Positions 26,699 through 35,640 of a DNA stretch of 39,256 nt are shown piece after piece. Position 1 is the stretch's first letter; each line of letters opens with the position of its first letter. The translations under genes and the position numbers were made by a program. Source of the stretch: Acidobacteriales bacterium 13_1_40CM_3_55_5 (GTDB lineage Bacteria > Acidobacteriota > Terriglobia > Terriglobales > Acidobacteriaceae); assembly GCA_001918935.1 (NCBI GenBank), contig MNGW01000103.1:1-39256 (forward strand). Direction: 5' to 3'. The notes under the pieces were generated by a model that did no database searches, was not told the origin of the DNA, and worked only from the letters and a program-made list of their open reading frames with translations.

Positions 26699-28060
26699 CT
26701 ACTCTTTGTGGACTAGTGGCCAGCGAATTTGGACGCGGCTGGCTTGCCAGAACAAATACACGGCCAGCATGATCATTTCAGGCTCAATCGGGTGCTTATA
26801 GCGGGGGAATGGATTCACCAGGTAATACGGTAGCGGGTAAATGATCAGAAAGCAGGCGAGCAGGAACGATCCTTTAACTCGATTTCGAATGCTGATCCAA
26901 AGTCCGCCAAAAGCAAGGATGGCGGGAATAAGAAAGCCAATGTGCCGAGCAAAACTCAAATCGTATCCCGCGACGATGTTGGCTTGCGGGGGAGCAATCC
27001 AAAAGTACACGGCGCGTTCCAAGCTGAAGCCGATGAACAACACCGGATGTTCGACGATAAACTGCCGAACCTGCTGTTGCTTCTCTTCCATGAAACGCAT
27101 TTCACCTAACTGCTGGAATTTCTGCATCGCCTGGGGATCGTTGCCGGGATGCTCGTCACGCGTCCACAGGCCAGTCAGGCGATCGTTATTTGCCATGTGC
27201 ATTTCAAGGGGAAGGTTGTCTCGAATGAATACAAACTTTCCGAAGGTGGCGTAGTTACGCGCCAGCCAGGGAGTCATAACTAAGATAGTGGTGAGAATGC
27301 ACACTGCCGCCCCGGTGAAGCGGCGCGAATCCCGCGGCAAGCGATACATGAGCCAGAGCAGGCAAAATGGAAACATGGACAGGACTGCCGTATTCGTCAG
27401 CGCAATCACACCCCACAGCAGCCCGAAAATTATCCAGTCCCGCTTGCCAAGTGGTTGGTCTGCCATGCGCAGTGCCAATACCAGAGCCAGGCTCAGCAGG
27501 AATGCGGTCAGACTCGTTTCCCAGACCACGCGAGTTGGCCAATAGATAGCGTAGGGGAAGAAGGCCCAAGTCCAGGCGGCGGCGCGGGCCACGGCGAGTC
27601 CATACATTCGCTGTGCGATCCAGTAGAGCGTAAGACAGGTCAGCGCGGAAAATATGCTGTTCAAAGCGAGAATCACCCAGGCGGCCGCATGGCTATAAAC
27701 TCCGAATAACTTGAATATTCCCGCGAGGATGTATGGATATAGCGGCGGCCCCCATGCGCTTGGTCCGGTGGGCAGATCGGTGGGCGAGCTGAAGCCATTT
27801 CCAGTCGCGATGGAGCGAGCGATGCGCCCCATTTCCCAGCCAAACTGAAAATGATCGCGCCGCGGAGTGATGTGGTAGGTCGGCCCAAAGGTGATGACAG
27901 CCAATCGCAGTAGTAACGCTATCAAGACAATAAACAGCGGCGAGTGTCGCAAAGACAAAGACGACTGATGGTGCGAGGCTGGTTCAGCAGAATATTCCTT
28001 AGATGCGCGAGCGGATGCGTCCGCCACCGAAAGCAGATTCTTCTCCTCACCCCCCTGCAT
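26699..28060 (-). CDS. Membrane glycosyltransferase, PMT/ArnT-like (GT39/83 type)
   Basis: A polytopic inner-membrane protein likely moving a sugar from a lipid-linked donor, as in protein O-mannosylation or lipid A modification. After a hydrophilic N-terminus of about 40 residues, the first membrane helix (LFIVLIALLLRLAVITFG) leads into the first periplasmic loop with an acidic residue in RRDHFQFGWEMGRIARSIAT, then GPSAWGPPLYPYILAGIF. Nine or more further hydrophobic helices follow. The start is the ATG at 28060 (MQGGEEKN); a GTG two codons upstream is possible. There is no ribosome-binding site: a TATAAT lies directly upstream. The exact family and sugar are not resolved. Its neighbour downstream is the MFS transporter. 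Confidence 0.8.
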   Translation of the reverse strand: MQGGEEKNLLSVADASARASKEYSAEPASHHQSSLSLRHSPLFIVLIALLLRLAVITFGPTYHITPRRDHFQFGWEMGRIARSIATGNGFSSPTDLPTGPSAWGPPLYPYILAGIFKLFGVYSHAAAWVILALNSIFSALTCLTLYWIAQRMYGLAVARAAAWTWAFFPYAIYWPTRVVWETSLTAFLLSLALVLALRMADQPLGKRDWIIFGLLWGVIALTNTAVLSMFPFCLLWLMYRLPRDSRRFTGAAVCILTTILVMTPWLARNYATFGKFVFIRDNLPLEMHMANNDRLTGLWTRDEHPGNDPQAMQKFQQLGEMRFMEEKQQQVRQFIVEHPVLFIGFSLERAVYFWIAPPQANIVAGYDLSFARHIGFLIPAILAFGGLWISIRNRVKGSFLLACFLIIYPLPYYLVNPFPRYKHPIEPEMIMLAVYLFWQASRVQIRWPLVHKE

Positions 28061-28068
28061 TGGCACAG

Positions 28069-28074
28069 ATTATA
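28069..28074 (-). promoter_or_regulatory. TATAAT -10 box just before the glycosyltransferase start
   Basis: On the minus strand TATAAT ends eight bases before the ATG at 28060, and no Shine-Dalgarno sequence intervenes. If used, transcription would begin at about the start codon, giving a leaderless message. No good -35 box is seen 16-18 bases upstream. Confidence 0.35.
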
Positions 28075-28167
28075 GGAAAAGCCCTTGGGCTGCACGCCGC
28101 GTACGTCACACTTGCACCTGGATTCATTCGGAGCTACGATGTGCGCACACAATTGCGGAGGTGCCGT

Positions 28168-29298
28168 ATGAAACGCAGTTGCTTGCCTTTGGTTTTCATT
28201 GTCCTGATCTCGCTGCCGCTGCATGCCCAACTCGACAGACTGGTGATTCCCGCTGGGACGCCGGAAGACCAGGCCCTGCAAGCCATCTCCAACGAGCAGG
28301 ATGCCCAGAAAAAGCTGGCGATGTACGAGGATTTCCTGCAAAAGTTCGCCGCCAACCCGACGGCGGTGGCTTATGGCAATTGGCAGATCTCGCAATATCA
28401 GCTAGGCGCCGGGAATCCGCAGAAAGCTCTGGACTATGGCGATAAGGCGCTGACCGGCTCTCCACGAAATTTGGACATCCTAGTGTCGCAGGCCAATATC
28501 GCTCAATTGATGAAGAATAATGGAAAGATTGTCGACTACTCGGCCCGGGGCGGCGAAGCCTATCACGCGCTTGATAAGCAGACGAAGCCGGAGGGATTAA
28601 GCGATCAGGATTTCGCCCTGCGACTGGAGGACGAAAAGAACTCGTCGAAGGCTTCCTACGATTTCCTCGAAGCGGCCGCGTTCAACGCGATTGCTGCGGA
28701 AGAGGATCCCAAGATACGGATGTCCTACATAGAGCGATTCACTCCGGCCTTCCCCAGTTCACGGTTCGAAGAGTCGGTCGGATCCTATGCGCTGATGTCG
28801 CTTTCCCAGCTGAAGGACATGTCGCGGCTTGTCTCTTACGCTGAGAAAACCTTGGCTTCGAATCCCAATAGCTTGCCGGCGTTAATGCTTCTAGCCAACG
28901 CGTATGCTGACGATCCCAAGCCAGGCAGCTTGAACAAAGCTGTTACTTACTCGCAGAAGGTCATCCAGGTGGCGAAAGCTGATGCCGACGACGCGGACCG
29001 CTCCCGCAAACTTTCAGCAGGAGTCGCGCACTCTACCTTAGGCTACGTTTACATGAAGCAGGATAAGACGGTCGCTTCCATTCCTGAATTGAAGGCTGCG
29101 TCCTCTTTGCTCAAAGGACAAGATGACCAGGCTTATGCGCTGGCTATGTTTCGTCTCGGATATGCGTATGCGAAATTGAGCAAGGTTACCGAGGCTCGCG
29201 ACGTGCTGAACGAAGCATCGAGAATCTCTGGACCGGCACAGCAACCTGCAAAGGAGCTTCTGGTAAAGGTCAATGCGGCACGCGCCAAAGGACGATAG
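28168..29298 (+). CDS. Secreted tetratricopeptide-repeat protein
   Basis: The start at 28168 has ggaggt five bases upstream and opens a classical signal peptide (MKRSCLPLVFIVLISLPLHA, cut before Q21). The mature part of about 356 residues is alpha-helical, with TPR-like helix pairs: WQISQYQLGAGNPQKALDYG and ADKALTGSPRN-type turns early, LPALMLLANAYADDP in the middle, and AMFRLGYAYAKLSKVTEARD near the C-terminus. TPRs bind other proteins, so this is likely a periplasmic scaffold. No enzymatic motif is seen. It is divergent from the glycosyltransferase gene with about 107 bases between starts. The specific partner is unknown. Confidence 0.78.
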   Translation: MKRSCLPLVFIVLISLPLHAQLDRLVIPAGTPEDQALQAISNEQDAQKKLAMYEDFLQKFAANPTAVAYGNWQISQYQLGAGNPQKALDYGDKALTGSPRNLDILVSQANIAQLMKNNGKIVDYSARGGEAYHALDKQTKPEGLSDQDFALRLEDEKNSSKASYDFLEAAAFNAIAAEEDPKIRMSYIERFTPAFPSSRFEESVGSYALMSLSQLKDMSRLVSYAEKTLASNPNSLPALMLLANAYADDPKPGSLNKAVTYSQKVIQVAKADADDADRSRKLSAGVAHSTLGYVYMKQDKTVASIPELKAASSLLKGQDDQAYALAMFRLGYAYAKLSKVTEARDVLNEASRISGPAQQPAKELLVKVNAARAKGR

Positions 29299-29338
29299 AA
29301 GGCAACGAGTGTCAGATTTGGGGGAGAGGCTTCGCTTT

Positions 29339-30001
29339 TCAGTGGCGTAGTACTTCGTCGGAGAGCAGTTGGGCTTTGAAGGCCAGATTGCGGGCGCGTT
29401 GCAGGTCTCCAGCATTCTCCGCCACTTTGGCCTGTTGCACGTAACTATGGATCTGATTCACCATATCCTGTTGACTGCTGGTTAGTTGCCGGGGGGGAAT
29501 CTTGCTTAGGTTGGCATTGGTCGTGGCCAATAACTGCGCTGTGCTTTGGCGTTCCTGGGATGCCTGCTGGTTAGTCACGCTGGGCGCCAGCTGAACCCCG
29601 GGATCGGCGGTGCTGCCATTGCGCACCACCGTCTTTCTCGGCCCTGCCGCAGTCTGAGCCGCTCCCTTGTGTTTTGAATTCCGCTTTTTGCCTTTGACTG
29701 CACTATTCGAGCAGTCCGATTTCTCAGGTACGGTACTCGGCGGCACATTTTCCGGGGGCTGGGTGGACTCTGGCGGTGTGTGCTGCGGTGCAGGCTGCTC
29801 CGGTTTCGTTCCTTGCTCTAAGGTTCTTTGCGGTTCTGGCTGCGCTTGCTCGGGTGTCGCTTGCTGCTCGGGCAGTGATCCTGGCTCGGAAGACGGTTGT
29901 TGAGGCTGAGTTTCCTGCCACAGCATCGCGGATTGCATCGCTGGTCTGCCGCCGGGCGACGCCAACAGCGCACAGAGTCCGAGGATTGCGGCCAGAGGCA
30001 T
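29339..30001 (-). CDS. Pro/Gln-rich exported protein of unknown function
   Basis: A 220-residue protein with a short hydrophobic N-terminus (MPLAAILGLCALLASPGG) that may be a signal peptide. A long Pro/Gln/Glu-rich disordered region follows (30-95, with repeated PEQ, PQ and TPE words), then a basic patch (KGKKRNSKHKG). The C-terminal helix-rich part (155-220) contains SSQQDMVNQIHSYVQQAKVA and AGDLQRARNLAFKAQLLSDE, which resembles a TPR-like or coiled-coil helix pair. It is convergent with the TPR gene, 40 bases apart. I do not recognise the family. The start is uncertain because no ribosome-binding site is seen. Confidence 0.65.
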   Translation of the reverse strand: MPLAAILGLCALLASPGGRPAMQSAMLWQETQPQQPSSEPGSLPEQQATPEQAQPEPQRTLEQGTKPEQPAPQHTPPESTQPPENVPPSTVPEKSDCSNSAVKGKKRNSKHKGAAQTAAGPRKTVVRNGSTADPGVQLAPSVTNQQASQERQSTAQLLATTNANLSKIPPRQLTSSQQDMVNQIHSYVQQAKVAENAGDLQRARNLAFKAQLLSDEVLRH

Positions 30002-30187
30002 AGCTATGGCAGTTCGATGCTGGTTCCGGTGCGAAGGCTACCTGACATTCTAGCTTTGGCGGCGCCTTGATGCACCATTACTTTGACAAAATATCGACTG
30101 GATCTCCCATTCAGAGCCCGATTCTGATCAGTACTGAATCGGATTGATAGCACGCGAGCAAGAAACAGAGCATAGAAAAGTGCAAAC

Positions 30188-32086
30188 CTAAGCTGAAGGA
30201 GAGCCCAAAGTTTCAGCTACCCCCTCACCATTCCCGCTAATGGAACTTTCTGCACGGGCCTCTGCCAGGGGTAGGCGCAAACGAAATTTTGTGCCTTGAC
30301 CCATCACGGATTCGAAATCCAATGAGCCGTAATGCCACTGCATAATCTGGTAAGTCTGCGCCAGTCCGATCCCGCTGCCGCCTTTCTTGGTAGTGAAATA
30401 GAGCTCAAAAATCTTATCCTGAATTTCGGCAGGAATTCCGCCACCCTGATCCTGAATCTCGGTAGTGACTATTTCATCGTCACGTCGGGCGGAAACGGAC
30501 AAGGTTCCTCCCCGCTGCATAGCCTGCACACCATTGAGGACGACGTTGAGAATGGCCTGTTTTAGGAAATCCGCGTCCACTTTCACAAAAAGAGGCTCGG
30601 CAGGCAATTCTTGAACAATGTTGACCGCATGTTGCGCCGCATCCGGCGCAGCCAGCGAAACAACGTCTTCCAAAAGGCGGCGGAGATCGGTCTCTTCGAG
30701 GCGGAGCTCACGCGGCCGGGTGAAGTCGACCAGAATTTGCACGACTCGATCCAGACGATGAATCTCGCTTCCGATGATGTCCATGTGCCGGCGCGTGTCC
30801 GGATCGATCTGTTGCAATTTACTTTGCAGCAACTGCAGATGCAGAACTATAGCGTTGATAGGATTCTTGACTTCATGCGCAACTCCGCGGGTAAGCCGCC
30901 CGCTGGCGGAAAGACGGCGTGACATTTCGATTTCATCTTCGATCCGCCGCACTGACTCTGCATCCCGCATGGTTAACAATGCACCAATCTGCATCCCTCC
31001 TTCTTCTTGAATGAAGTCGAGAGACATCTGCACCCGCTTGCCGTTGGGAGACTCCATCTCACGCTGTACCACCGGCCGTCGATGTTTGAATGCGTCGAGA
31101 ACAAGGGCCCCGAAAACCGAGTCGGAGGAAAAGATCTCCCTCACGGTGCGCCCGAGCAATTCGCGCCGTGGACGTCCCAGAAAACGCTCTACCGAAGCGC
31201 TCACCAGCACTACGTGAGAGGCGCCTGTGAACAGCATCAGGCCGTCCTGCAGGTTGGCCATGATCTGGTCGACGTTGTCTTTCAAGGCGGAGAAAATCTC
31301 CTTGGCATCGCGCATCTGCCGGCCGATGTTGGCGATTTTCTGGGTCACCATCCCGTACTCGTCGCGCCCGCCTTCGTGCTCCGCAATGGCTTCAGCCTCA
31401 CCGGCGGTAACACTGTCCAGGCTCCGGCTAATGCGCTCCAATGGACCAAGCGCGAGATGCGAGAGTCCTGCGGCGAGGACCAACGAAAACAAGATCGCAG
31501 TGCTGGAAAAAAGCAGAGCATGCTGCAGTTGTGGGGTAAGTTCGTTCTTCAGGAACACGGTGGAGACGCCTACGCGAATACTCCCGAAGGGTTCGCCATC
31601 TAACTGTAGTGGCATTCGCACGTCATAGATCGTCGGCGGGTTGTACACCAATCGGAGTTGCTGGCGGAAATTGGCATCCTCGATCCGTTGGAAAGTAGGT
31701 CGGTCGGGAACGCGCTTGCCAATGAGATCCGGATTGGTGTGGAGAATTGCGTTGCCTTCGGAGTCGACTATTGCAGCGTCATAGATCATGGGCCAACTGC
31801 CCACGACGGATTCAAGAAAGTTGTTCAGATCGCGGTCGGTCCCGAGGTAATAGGCGATCGCCCGGCGAACCGCCTGCGGGTTGCTGGTATCCACGCGGGT
31901 ACTGCTCAAATCCGGGGCTGCTTTGGTGGCGAGAAAAGCCAAATTCGAGGTCAGGTTGGAGGCGGTTGCGTCTGCGGTCGTCACCTGTTGGCGCAGCAAT
32001 TGCGAAATGTAGATATAAGAAAAAGCGGAAACCAAAACTGCCACCATAAAGGTGATAGCGAGTACGATTTTGGTTCTTCGGCGCAT
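30188..32086 (-). CDS. Two-component sensor histidine kinase (NtrB/ZraS-like)
   Basis: A membrane sensor that probably phosphorylates the sigma-54 activator encoded just upstream. Order: TM1 (7-29); a periplasmic single-Cache-like domain (35-185, with VDSEGNAILHTNPDLIG and VRMPLQLDGEPFGSIRVGVS); TM2 (190-212); HAMP (213-265); PAS (270-375, DNVDQIMANLQDGLMLF); the dimerisation domain with His404 in RLTRGVAHEVKNPINAIVLH; and an ATPase domain with N box (NVVLNGVQAM), DQGGGIP and GGSGIGLAQTY. The 632 residues are complete. The 185 bases between it and the Pro/Gln-rich gene hold nothing I recognise. It lies 43 bases after the regulator gene, in one operon. The ligand sensed is unknown. Confidence 0.93.
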   Translation of the reverse strand: MRRRTKIVLAITFMVAVLVSAFSYIYISQLLRQQVTTADATASNLTSNLAFLATKAAPDLSSTRVDTSNPQAVRRAIAYYLGTDRDLNNFLESVVGSWPMIYDAAIVDSEGNAILHTNPDLIGKRVPDRPTFQRIEDANFRQQLRLVYNPPTIYDVRMPLQLDGEPFGSIRVGVSTVFLKNELTPQLQHALLFSSTAILFSLVLAAGLSHLALGPLERISRSLDSVTAGEAEAIAEHEGGRDEYGMVTQKIANIGRQMRDAKEIFSALKDNVDQIMANLQDGLMLFTGASHVVLVSASVERFLGRPRRELLGRTVREIFSSDSVFGALVLDAFKHRRPVVQREMESPNGKRVQMSLDFIQEEGGMQIGALLTMRDAESVRRIEDEIEMSRRLSASGRLTRGVAHEVKNPINAIVLHLQLLQSKLQQIDPDTRRHMDIIGSEIHRLDRVVQILVDFTRPRELRLEETDLRRLLEDVVSLAAPDAAQHAVNIVQELPAEPLFVKVDADFLKQAILNVVLNGVQAMQRGGTLSVSARRDDEIVTTEIQDQGGGIPAEIQDKIFELYFTTKKGGSGIGLAQTYQIMQWHYGSLDFESVMGQGTKFRLRLPLAEARAESSISGNGEGVAETLGSPSA

Positions 32087-32129
32087 GGCTCAATACAATC
32101 CAGCTTCTTCAACGTGATTCACAAGTCCC

Positions 32130-33527
32130 TTACTCGTCCTTGCCTGCAGCCGCGTCAGCAGCCACGCTGCCGTACTCCTTAAGCTTATTATGCAGGGTTT
32201 TCAGGCTAATGCCGAGAATCTCTGCCGCCCGAGTCTTATTGTTGCTGGTTGCTGCCAGAGTCTTCAGGATTAGTAATCTCTCGGCTTCTTCCACCGTGGT
32301 GCCAACTCCAAGCCGCACAGCATCCGGATCCTCCGGGGAAGTGCGAACCGTCGTCTGTCCGAAACCCGGAGGCAGGTGTCTGGTTTCTATTACCGCGCCA
32401 TCGCACACAATTACGGCACGCTCCAAGGTGTTACGCAACTCGCGCACATTGCCGGGCCAGGAGTAATTATGAAAAAGATTCAGAACGGCTTCGCTCACCA
32501 CGGCTACCTTACGCCCATGCTTTTCGCTCATTTCACCCAGTAAACGTTCCACTAACTCCGGTACATCCTCTTTATGCTCTCGGAGTGGCGGCATATGAAT
32601 GTTGAACACATTCAAACGGTAATAGAGGTCGTTGCGAAGCTCGCCCCGGGCCACCGCTTCCTCTGGCACTTTATTGGTTGCCGCCAGGACACGAACGTCC
32701 ACTGTAGTCTCCACTTTGCTGCCCAAGCGGCGTAGCTTGCGGTCTTCCAAAACCCGCAGCAGCTTAGCCTGAGTGGCCACCGGCATCTCGCCGATTTCAT
32801 CCAACAGCAGGGTTCCACCTTCGGCAAGCTCAAAGCATCCTGTGCGACGCTCGAGTGCCCCAGTGAAAGCACCTTTCTCGTGGCCGAAAATTTCACTCTC
32901 AATCAAAGTCTCTGGAATCGCGGCGCAATTAATCGGAACGAACGGCTTGTTGCGGCGTGGGCTTAAGTCATGCACAGTGCGCGCAACCAGTTCCTTGCCA
33001 GTGCCGCTGGCACCAGTGATCAAGACGGAAGCCGTGCTCGGCGCCACCATTTCAATCAGATGAAAAATCTCCTGCATTTTCTTGGATGGTCCTACCAGGG
33101 TGCCCAACGAACCGGCATCGCGCAGCTTGCGGCGAGTGACCTCAAGTTCTACTCGGGTTCCCAGTAATGTCGAGGCATTCTGCAGGATAGTGCGCAACCG
33201 GTCAGTGTCGATAGGCTTAGTGATGTAATCGTAAGCGCCCATGCGCATGGCCTGTACGGCACTATCGATGCTGCCCTGGGCCGTAACCACAACCACTGCC
33301 ATGGTCTGGCCATCGCTGGCTAGCCGTTCCAGCAGTTCCAATCCCCCCATGCGCGGCATCTTTAAATCCGTCACGACTATTGACGGTGACCAATTCGTGA
33401 CTTTTTCCAGCCCCTCCGCTCCGTCCCTCGCTGTTTCGGCACGATAACCCCAGGCAGAGACCAGCTCTGCCAAACCGGTGCGTTCATTTTCTTCATCTTC
33501 GACGATAAGTACTTTTTCTTGGCTCAT
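32130..33527 (-). CDS. Sigma-54-dependent response regulator (NtrC family)
   Basis: A transcription activator that remodels sigma-54 RNA polymerase once phosphorylated. Receiver domain 1-120 with acidic pocket (VEDEE), phospho-acceptor Asp54 (VVTDLKMP), Thr82 and Lys104 (TKP). The AAA+ domain (143-375) has Walker A GASGTGKE (172-179), the sigma-54 contact loop GAFTGA (219-224), Walker B GGTLLLDEIGEMP and the arginine region of NVRELRNTLERAV. The C-terminal Fis-type helix-turn-helix is NNKTRAAEILGISLKTLHNK. The 465 residues are complete. Its start overlaps the stop of a small upstream frame by ATGA. The sensor kinase gene follows. I found no convincing -24/-12 sigma-54 promoter in the window to name as its target. 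Confidence 0.95.
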   Translation of the reverse strand: MSQEKVLIVEDEENERTGLAELVSAWGYRAETARDGAEGLEKVTNWSPSIVVTDLKMPRMGGLELLERLASDGQTMAVVVVTAQGSIDSAVQAMRMGAYDYITKPIDTDRLRTILQNASTLLGTRVELEVTRRKLRDAGSLGTLVGPSKKMQEIFHLIEMVAPSTASVLITGASGTGKELVARTVHDLSPRRNKPFVPINCAAIPETLIESEIFGHEKGAFTGALERRTGCFELAEGGTLLLDEIGEMPVATQAKLLRVLEDRKLRRLGSKVETTVDVRVLAATNKVPEEAVARGELRNDLYYRLNVFNIHMPPLREHKEDVPELVERLLGEMSEKHGRKVAVVSEAVLNLFHNYSWPGNVRELRNTLERAVIVCDGAVIETRHLPPGFGQTTVRTSPEDPDAVRLGVGTTVEEAERLLILKTLAATSNNKTRAAEILGISLKTLHNKLKEYGSVAADAAAGKDE

Positions 33528-33802
33528 AGGGTGAGAGGAGGGACAGAATCATTATTGAGGCTTTGTGCTAGTACTGCAAGTTGGCCGCAGTTTCGGATCG
33601 TCTTTGCTTCGAAGCCGACCGGTTTAGTGCCAGTGGATGTATCAATCTGAGATTTTGGAAGTGGCAAATTAACTTTGATAGTATCTCCCAAAATGAACGC
33701 AATAGAGTTCGCCAGCAATATGCATTCAATGGTCGTTTGCTTTGACTTTGCAATGCTGTAGAATCCCTTGTCTGCGTTTCTGACATCTGAGTTACTTTCC
33801 AT
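33524..33802 (-). CDS. Small hypothetical protein coupled to the response regulator
   Basis: A 92-residue frame (from MESNSDVRNADKGF, through IECILLANSIAFILGDTIKV, to SLNNDSVPPLTL) whose stop overlaps the regulator start as ATGA, the arrangement of translationally coupled genes. A gggg lies six bases before its ATG. The protein has one moderately hydrophobic stretch and no motif I know. Against it: no recognised family, and the region must also hold the promoter of the divergent outer-membrane gene. If it is not a gene, 33528-33864 is a plain divergent intergenic region. Confidence 0.4.
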   Translation of the reverse strand: MESNSDVRNADKGFYSIAKSKQTTIECILLANSIAFILGDTIKVNLPLPKSQIDTSTGTKPVGFEAKTIRNCGQLAVLAQSLNNDSVPPLTL

Positions 33803-33864
33803 ACGGGCCCCCATCTTGAAATTCAGCATGGATATACATGCTACGCAAAGTTCCGGAGGATCAC

Positions 33865-35499
33865 ATGTCACTTTGTCGCACTGAACGCACTGTCCGTGTG
33901 CTGTGCACCGGTTTGTTGCTGATGACGGCTGTGGTTCTGACAGTCACAACACTGGCCGCCCAGGAAGAGCCAACTCCTAGAGCGGAGATTTTTGCTGGTT
34001 ATCAGTGGCTCAATCCGGGTGGCAAGATTCCTGCCCCTTTTGGGGATCCGAATAATCCGACGGCGCTCAAGCTGCCAAGTTTACCGTACGGCGTGGGCGG
34101 CAGCTTCACTTACAACTTCCACCCAAGCTTTGGCCTGGAAGCTGATTTCGGCCACAACTGGGACGATATTGCAAAGGAATCCACGGTGGCAATTGGTCCC
34201 CGCTTTACCTGGCGAAGCGAAGGAGTAAACCTATTCGGTCATACTCTGATCGGATTGAATCGACTGGCGCCCAACAACCTGAATGCTGATAATGCAATTG
34301 GTGCCGTCCTAGGCGGCGGAATTGATATAAGGGTCTGGCGTCCGTTGAGCATTCGGCTGATCGAGGCAGATTACATATGGTCTCCACATCATTTCGCCGA
34401 GGTGGCATCGCCCGCGTTTCCAGACTTGCGGCGTCCTAACCTCCAGGGAGCGCGTCTGCGAACTGGTCTGGTCTGGAATATCGGTAGTCTCGCTCCTGCT
34501 GTGCCCCCGACTGCCAGCTGCTCCGTACAGCCGGGAGAAGTATTGGTCGGAGAGCCGGTAACTGCGACCGCCACTGGCAGTAACTTCAATCCCAAGCACA
34601 CCCTGAGTTACAACTGGAGCAGCACCGGTGGCAAGGTGACCGGCAAGGATTCGACTGCCACCATCGACACCAATGGATTGTCTGGCGGCAGTTACACAGT
34701 GACTGCACACATTAGCGATCCCAAAATGAAGAAAGGCGGAGACGCAAGCTGCACGGCCAGCTTCACCGTCAAAGAACCGCCGAAGAATGCTCCGACCATG
34801 TCTTGCACCGCAAATCCCACGACTGTGCAAGCCGGAACGTCATCGAATCTTTCCTGCACCTGCACCAGTCCGGACAGCGTGCCGGTTACCGTGAGTGGTT
34901 GGACGGCATCCGGTGGCACTGTCTCCGGAACCGGTAATACCGCTACTCTAAACACGACAGGAGCTCCAGCCGGCGCCATTACGGTGAGCGCAACGTGTAC
35001 TGATTCGCGCAACCTGACTTCAACCGCTTCAACCCAGGTGACGGTGGAAAATCCACCCCCTCCGCCACCTCCGCCGCCGCAATCGAGCAAGCTGAGCGAA
35101 TGCGAATTCCCCAATAAGGTGAAACCGTGGCGCGTGGATAACACCTGCAAGGCCATACTGGATGACGTTGCTCTACGTTTGCAACGTGATCCTGAAGCTA
35201 AGCTGGTGATCGTCGGCAATGCCGAGCCCACCGAAAAGCGCAGAAATCTCGCAGCCGAACGCGGGGTTAATTCCAAGGCATATCTCTCCGGCGGCGAGGC
35301 TAAACAGGCGATCGACGCCAGCCGGATTGAAGTCCGCACTGGAAGCGCTGGCACCAGGACGGCAGAGTATTGGGTGGTTCCAGCCGGAGCTAGTTTCACC
35401 GGCGAGGGCACTCAGCCAGTTGACGAGAAACGCGTAAAAGCGGTTCCCGATCACCCGGCGGCTGCCCGTAAAAAGGCAGCTAAACCCAAGGCTCAGTAG
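33865..35499 (+). CDS. Outer-membrane OmpA-like protein with beta-barrel and Ig-like domains
   Basis: The start at 33865 has ggagg five bases upstream and opens a signal sequence (CTGLLLMTAVVLTVTTLAAQ). Residues 35-207 look like an eight-stranded outer-membrane barrel (AEIFAGYQWLNPG, FHPSFGLEADFGHNW, GARLRTGLVWNIG). Two Ig/PKD-like domains follow (214-302 and 308-394, each opening with a CS/CT motif and ending in SFTV or QVTV), then a run of nine prolines (397-405) and an OmpA C-terminal-like domain (410-505). In that last domain the usual peptidoglycan-binding Asp position reads GNAEP (Glu454), while an Arg is kept in NLAAERG (about 466). A basic Ala/Lys tail ends the 544 residues. Likely a surface-to-peptidoglycan tether; binding may be altered. 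Confidence 0.82.
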   Translation: MSLCRTERTVRVLCTGLLLMTAVVLTVTTLAAQEEPTPRAEIFAGYQWLNPGGKIPAPFGDPNNPTALKLPSLPYGVGGSFTYNFHPSFGLEADFGHNWDDIAKESTVAIGPRFTWRSEGVNLFGHTLIGLNRLAPNNLNADNAIGAVLGGGIDIRVWRPLSIRLIEADYIWSPHHFAEVASPAFPDLRRPNLQGARLRTGLVWNIGSLAPAVPPTASCSVQPGEVLVGEPVTATATGSNFNPKHTLSYNWSSTGGKVTGKDSTATIDTNGLSGGSYTVTAHISDPKMKKGGDASCTASFTVKEPPKNAPTMSCTANPTTVQAGTSSNLSCTCTSPDSVPVTVSGWTASGGTVSGTGNTATLNTTGAPAGAITVSATCTDSRNLTSTASTQVTVENPPPPPPPPPQSSKLSECEFPNKVKPWRVDNTCKAILDDVALRLQRDPEAKLVIVGNAEPTEKRRNLAAERGVNSKAYLSGGEAKQAIDASRIEVRTGSAGTRTAEYWVVPAGASFTGEGTQPVDEKRVKAVPDHPAAARKKAAKPKAQ

Positions 35500-35515
35500 G
35501 TCCATTGAGCATCCC

Positions 35516-35552
35516 GGGCCGATCGGGCGAAGACCCGATCGGCCCTTCCTTT
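35516..35552 (+). terminator. Rho-independent terminator after the OmpA-like gene
   Basis: gggccgatcggg pairs perfectly with cccgatcggccc (12 pairs, six-base loop cgaaga), followed by ttccttt. It lies 16 bases after the stop. Confidence 0.9.
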
Positions 35553-35640
35553 GTCTTCACTTCGGTAACTTGCTTGAGCCGTGTTACGCTGTCACTCTTG
35601 CCCCCGAAGACATATCAGTTCGCCGGGGGGCAAACCACTT

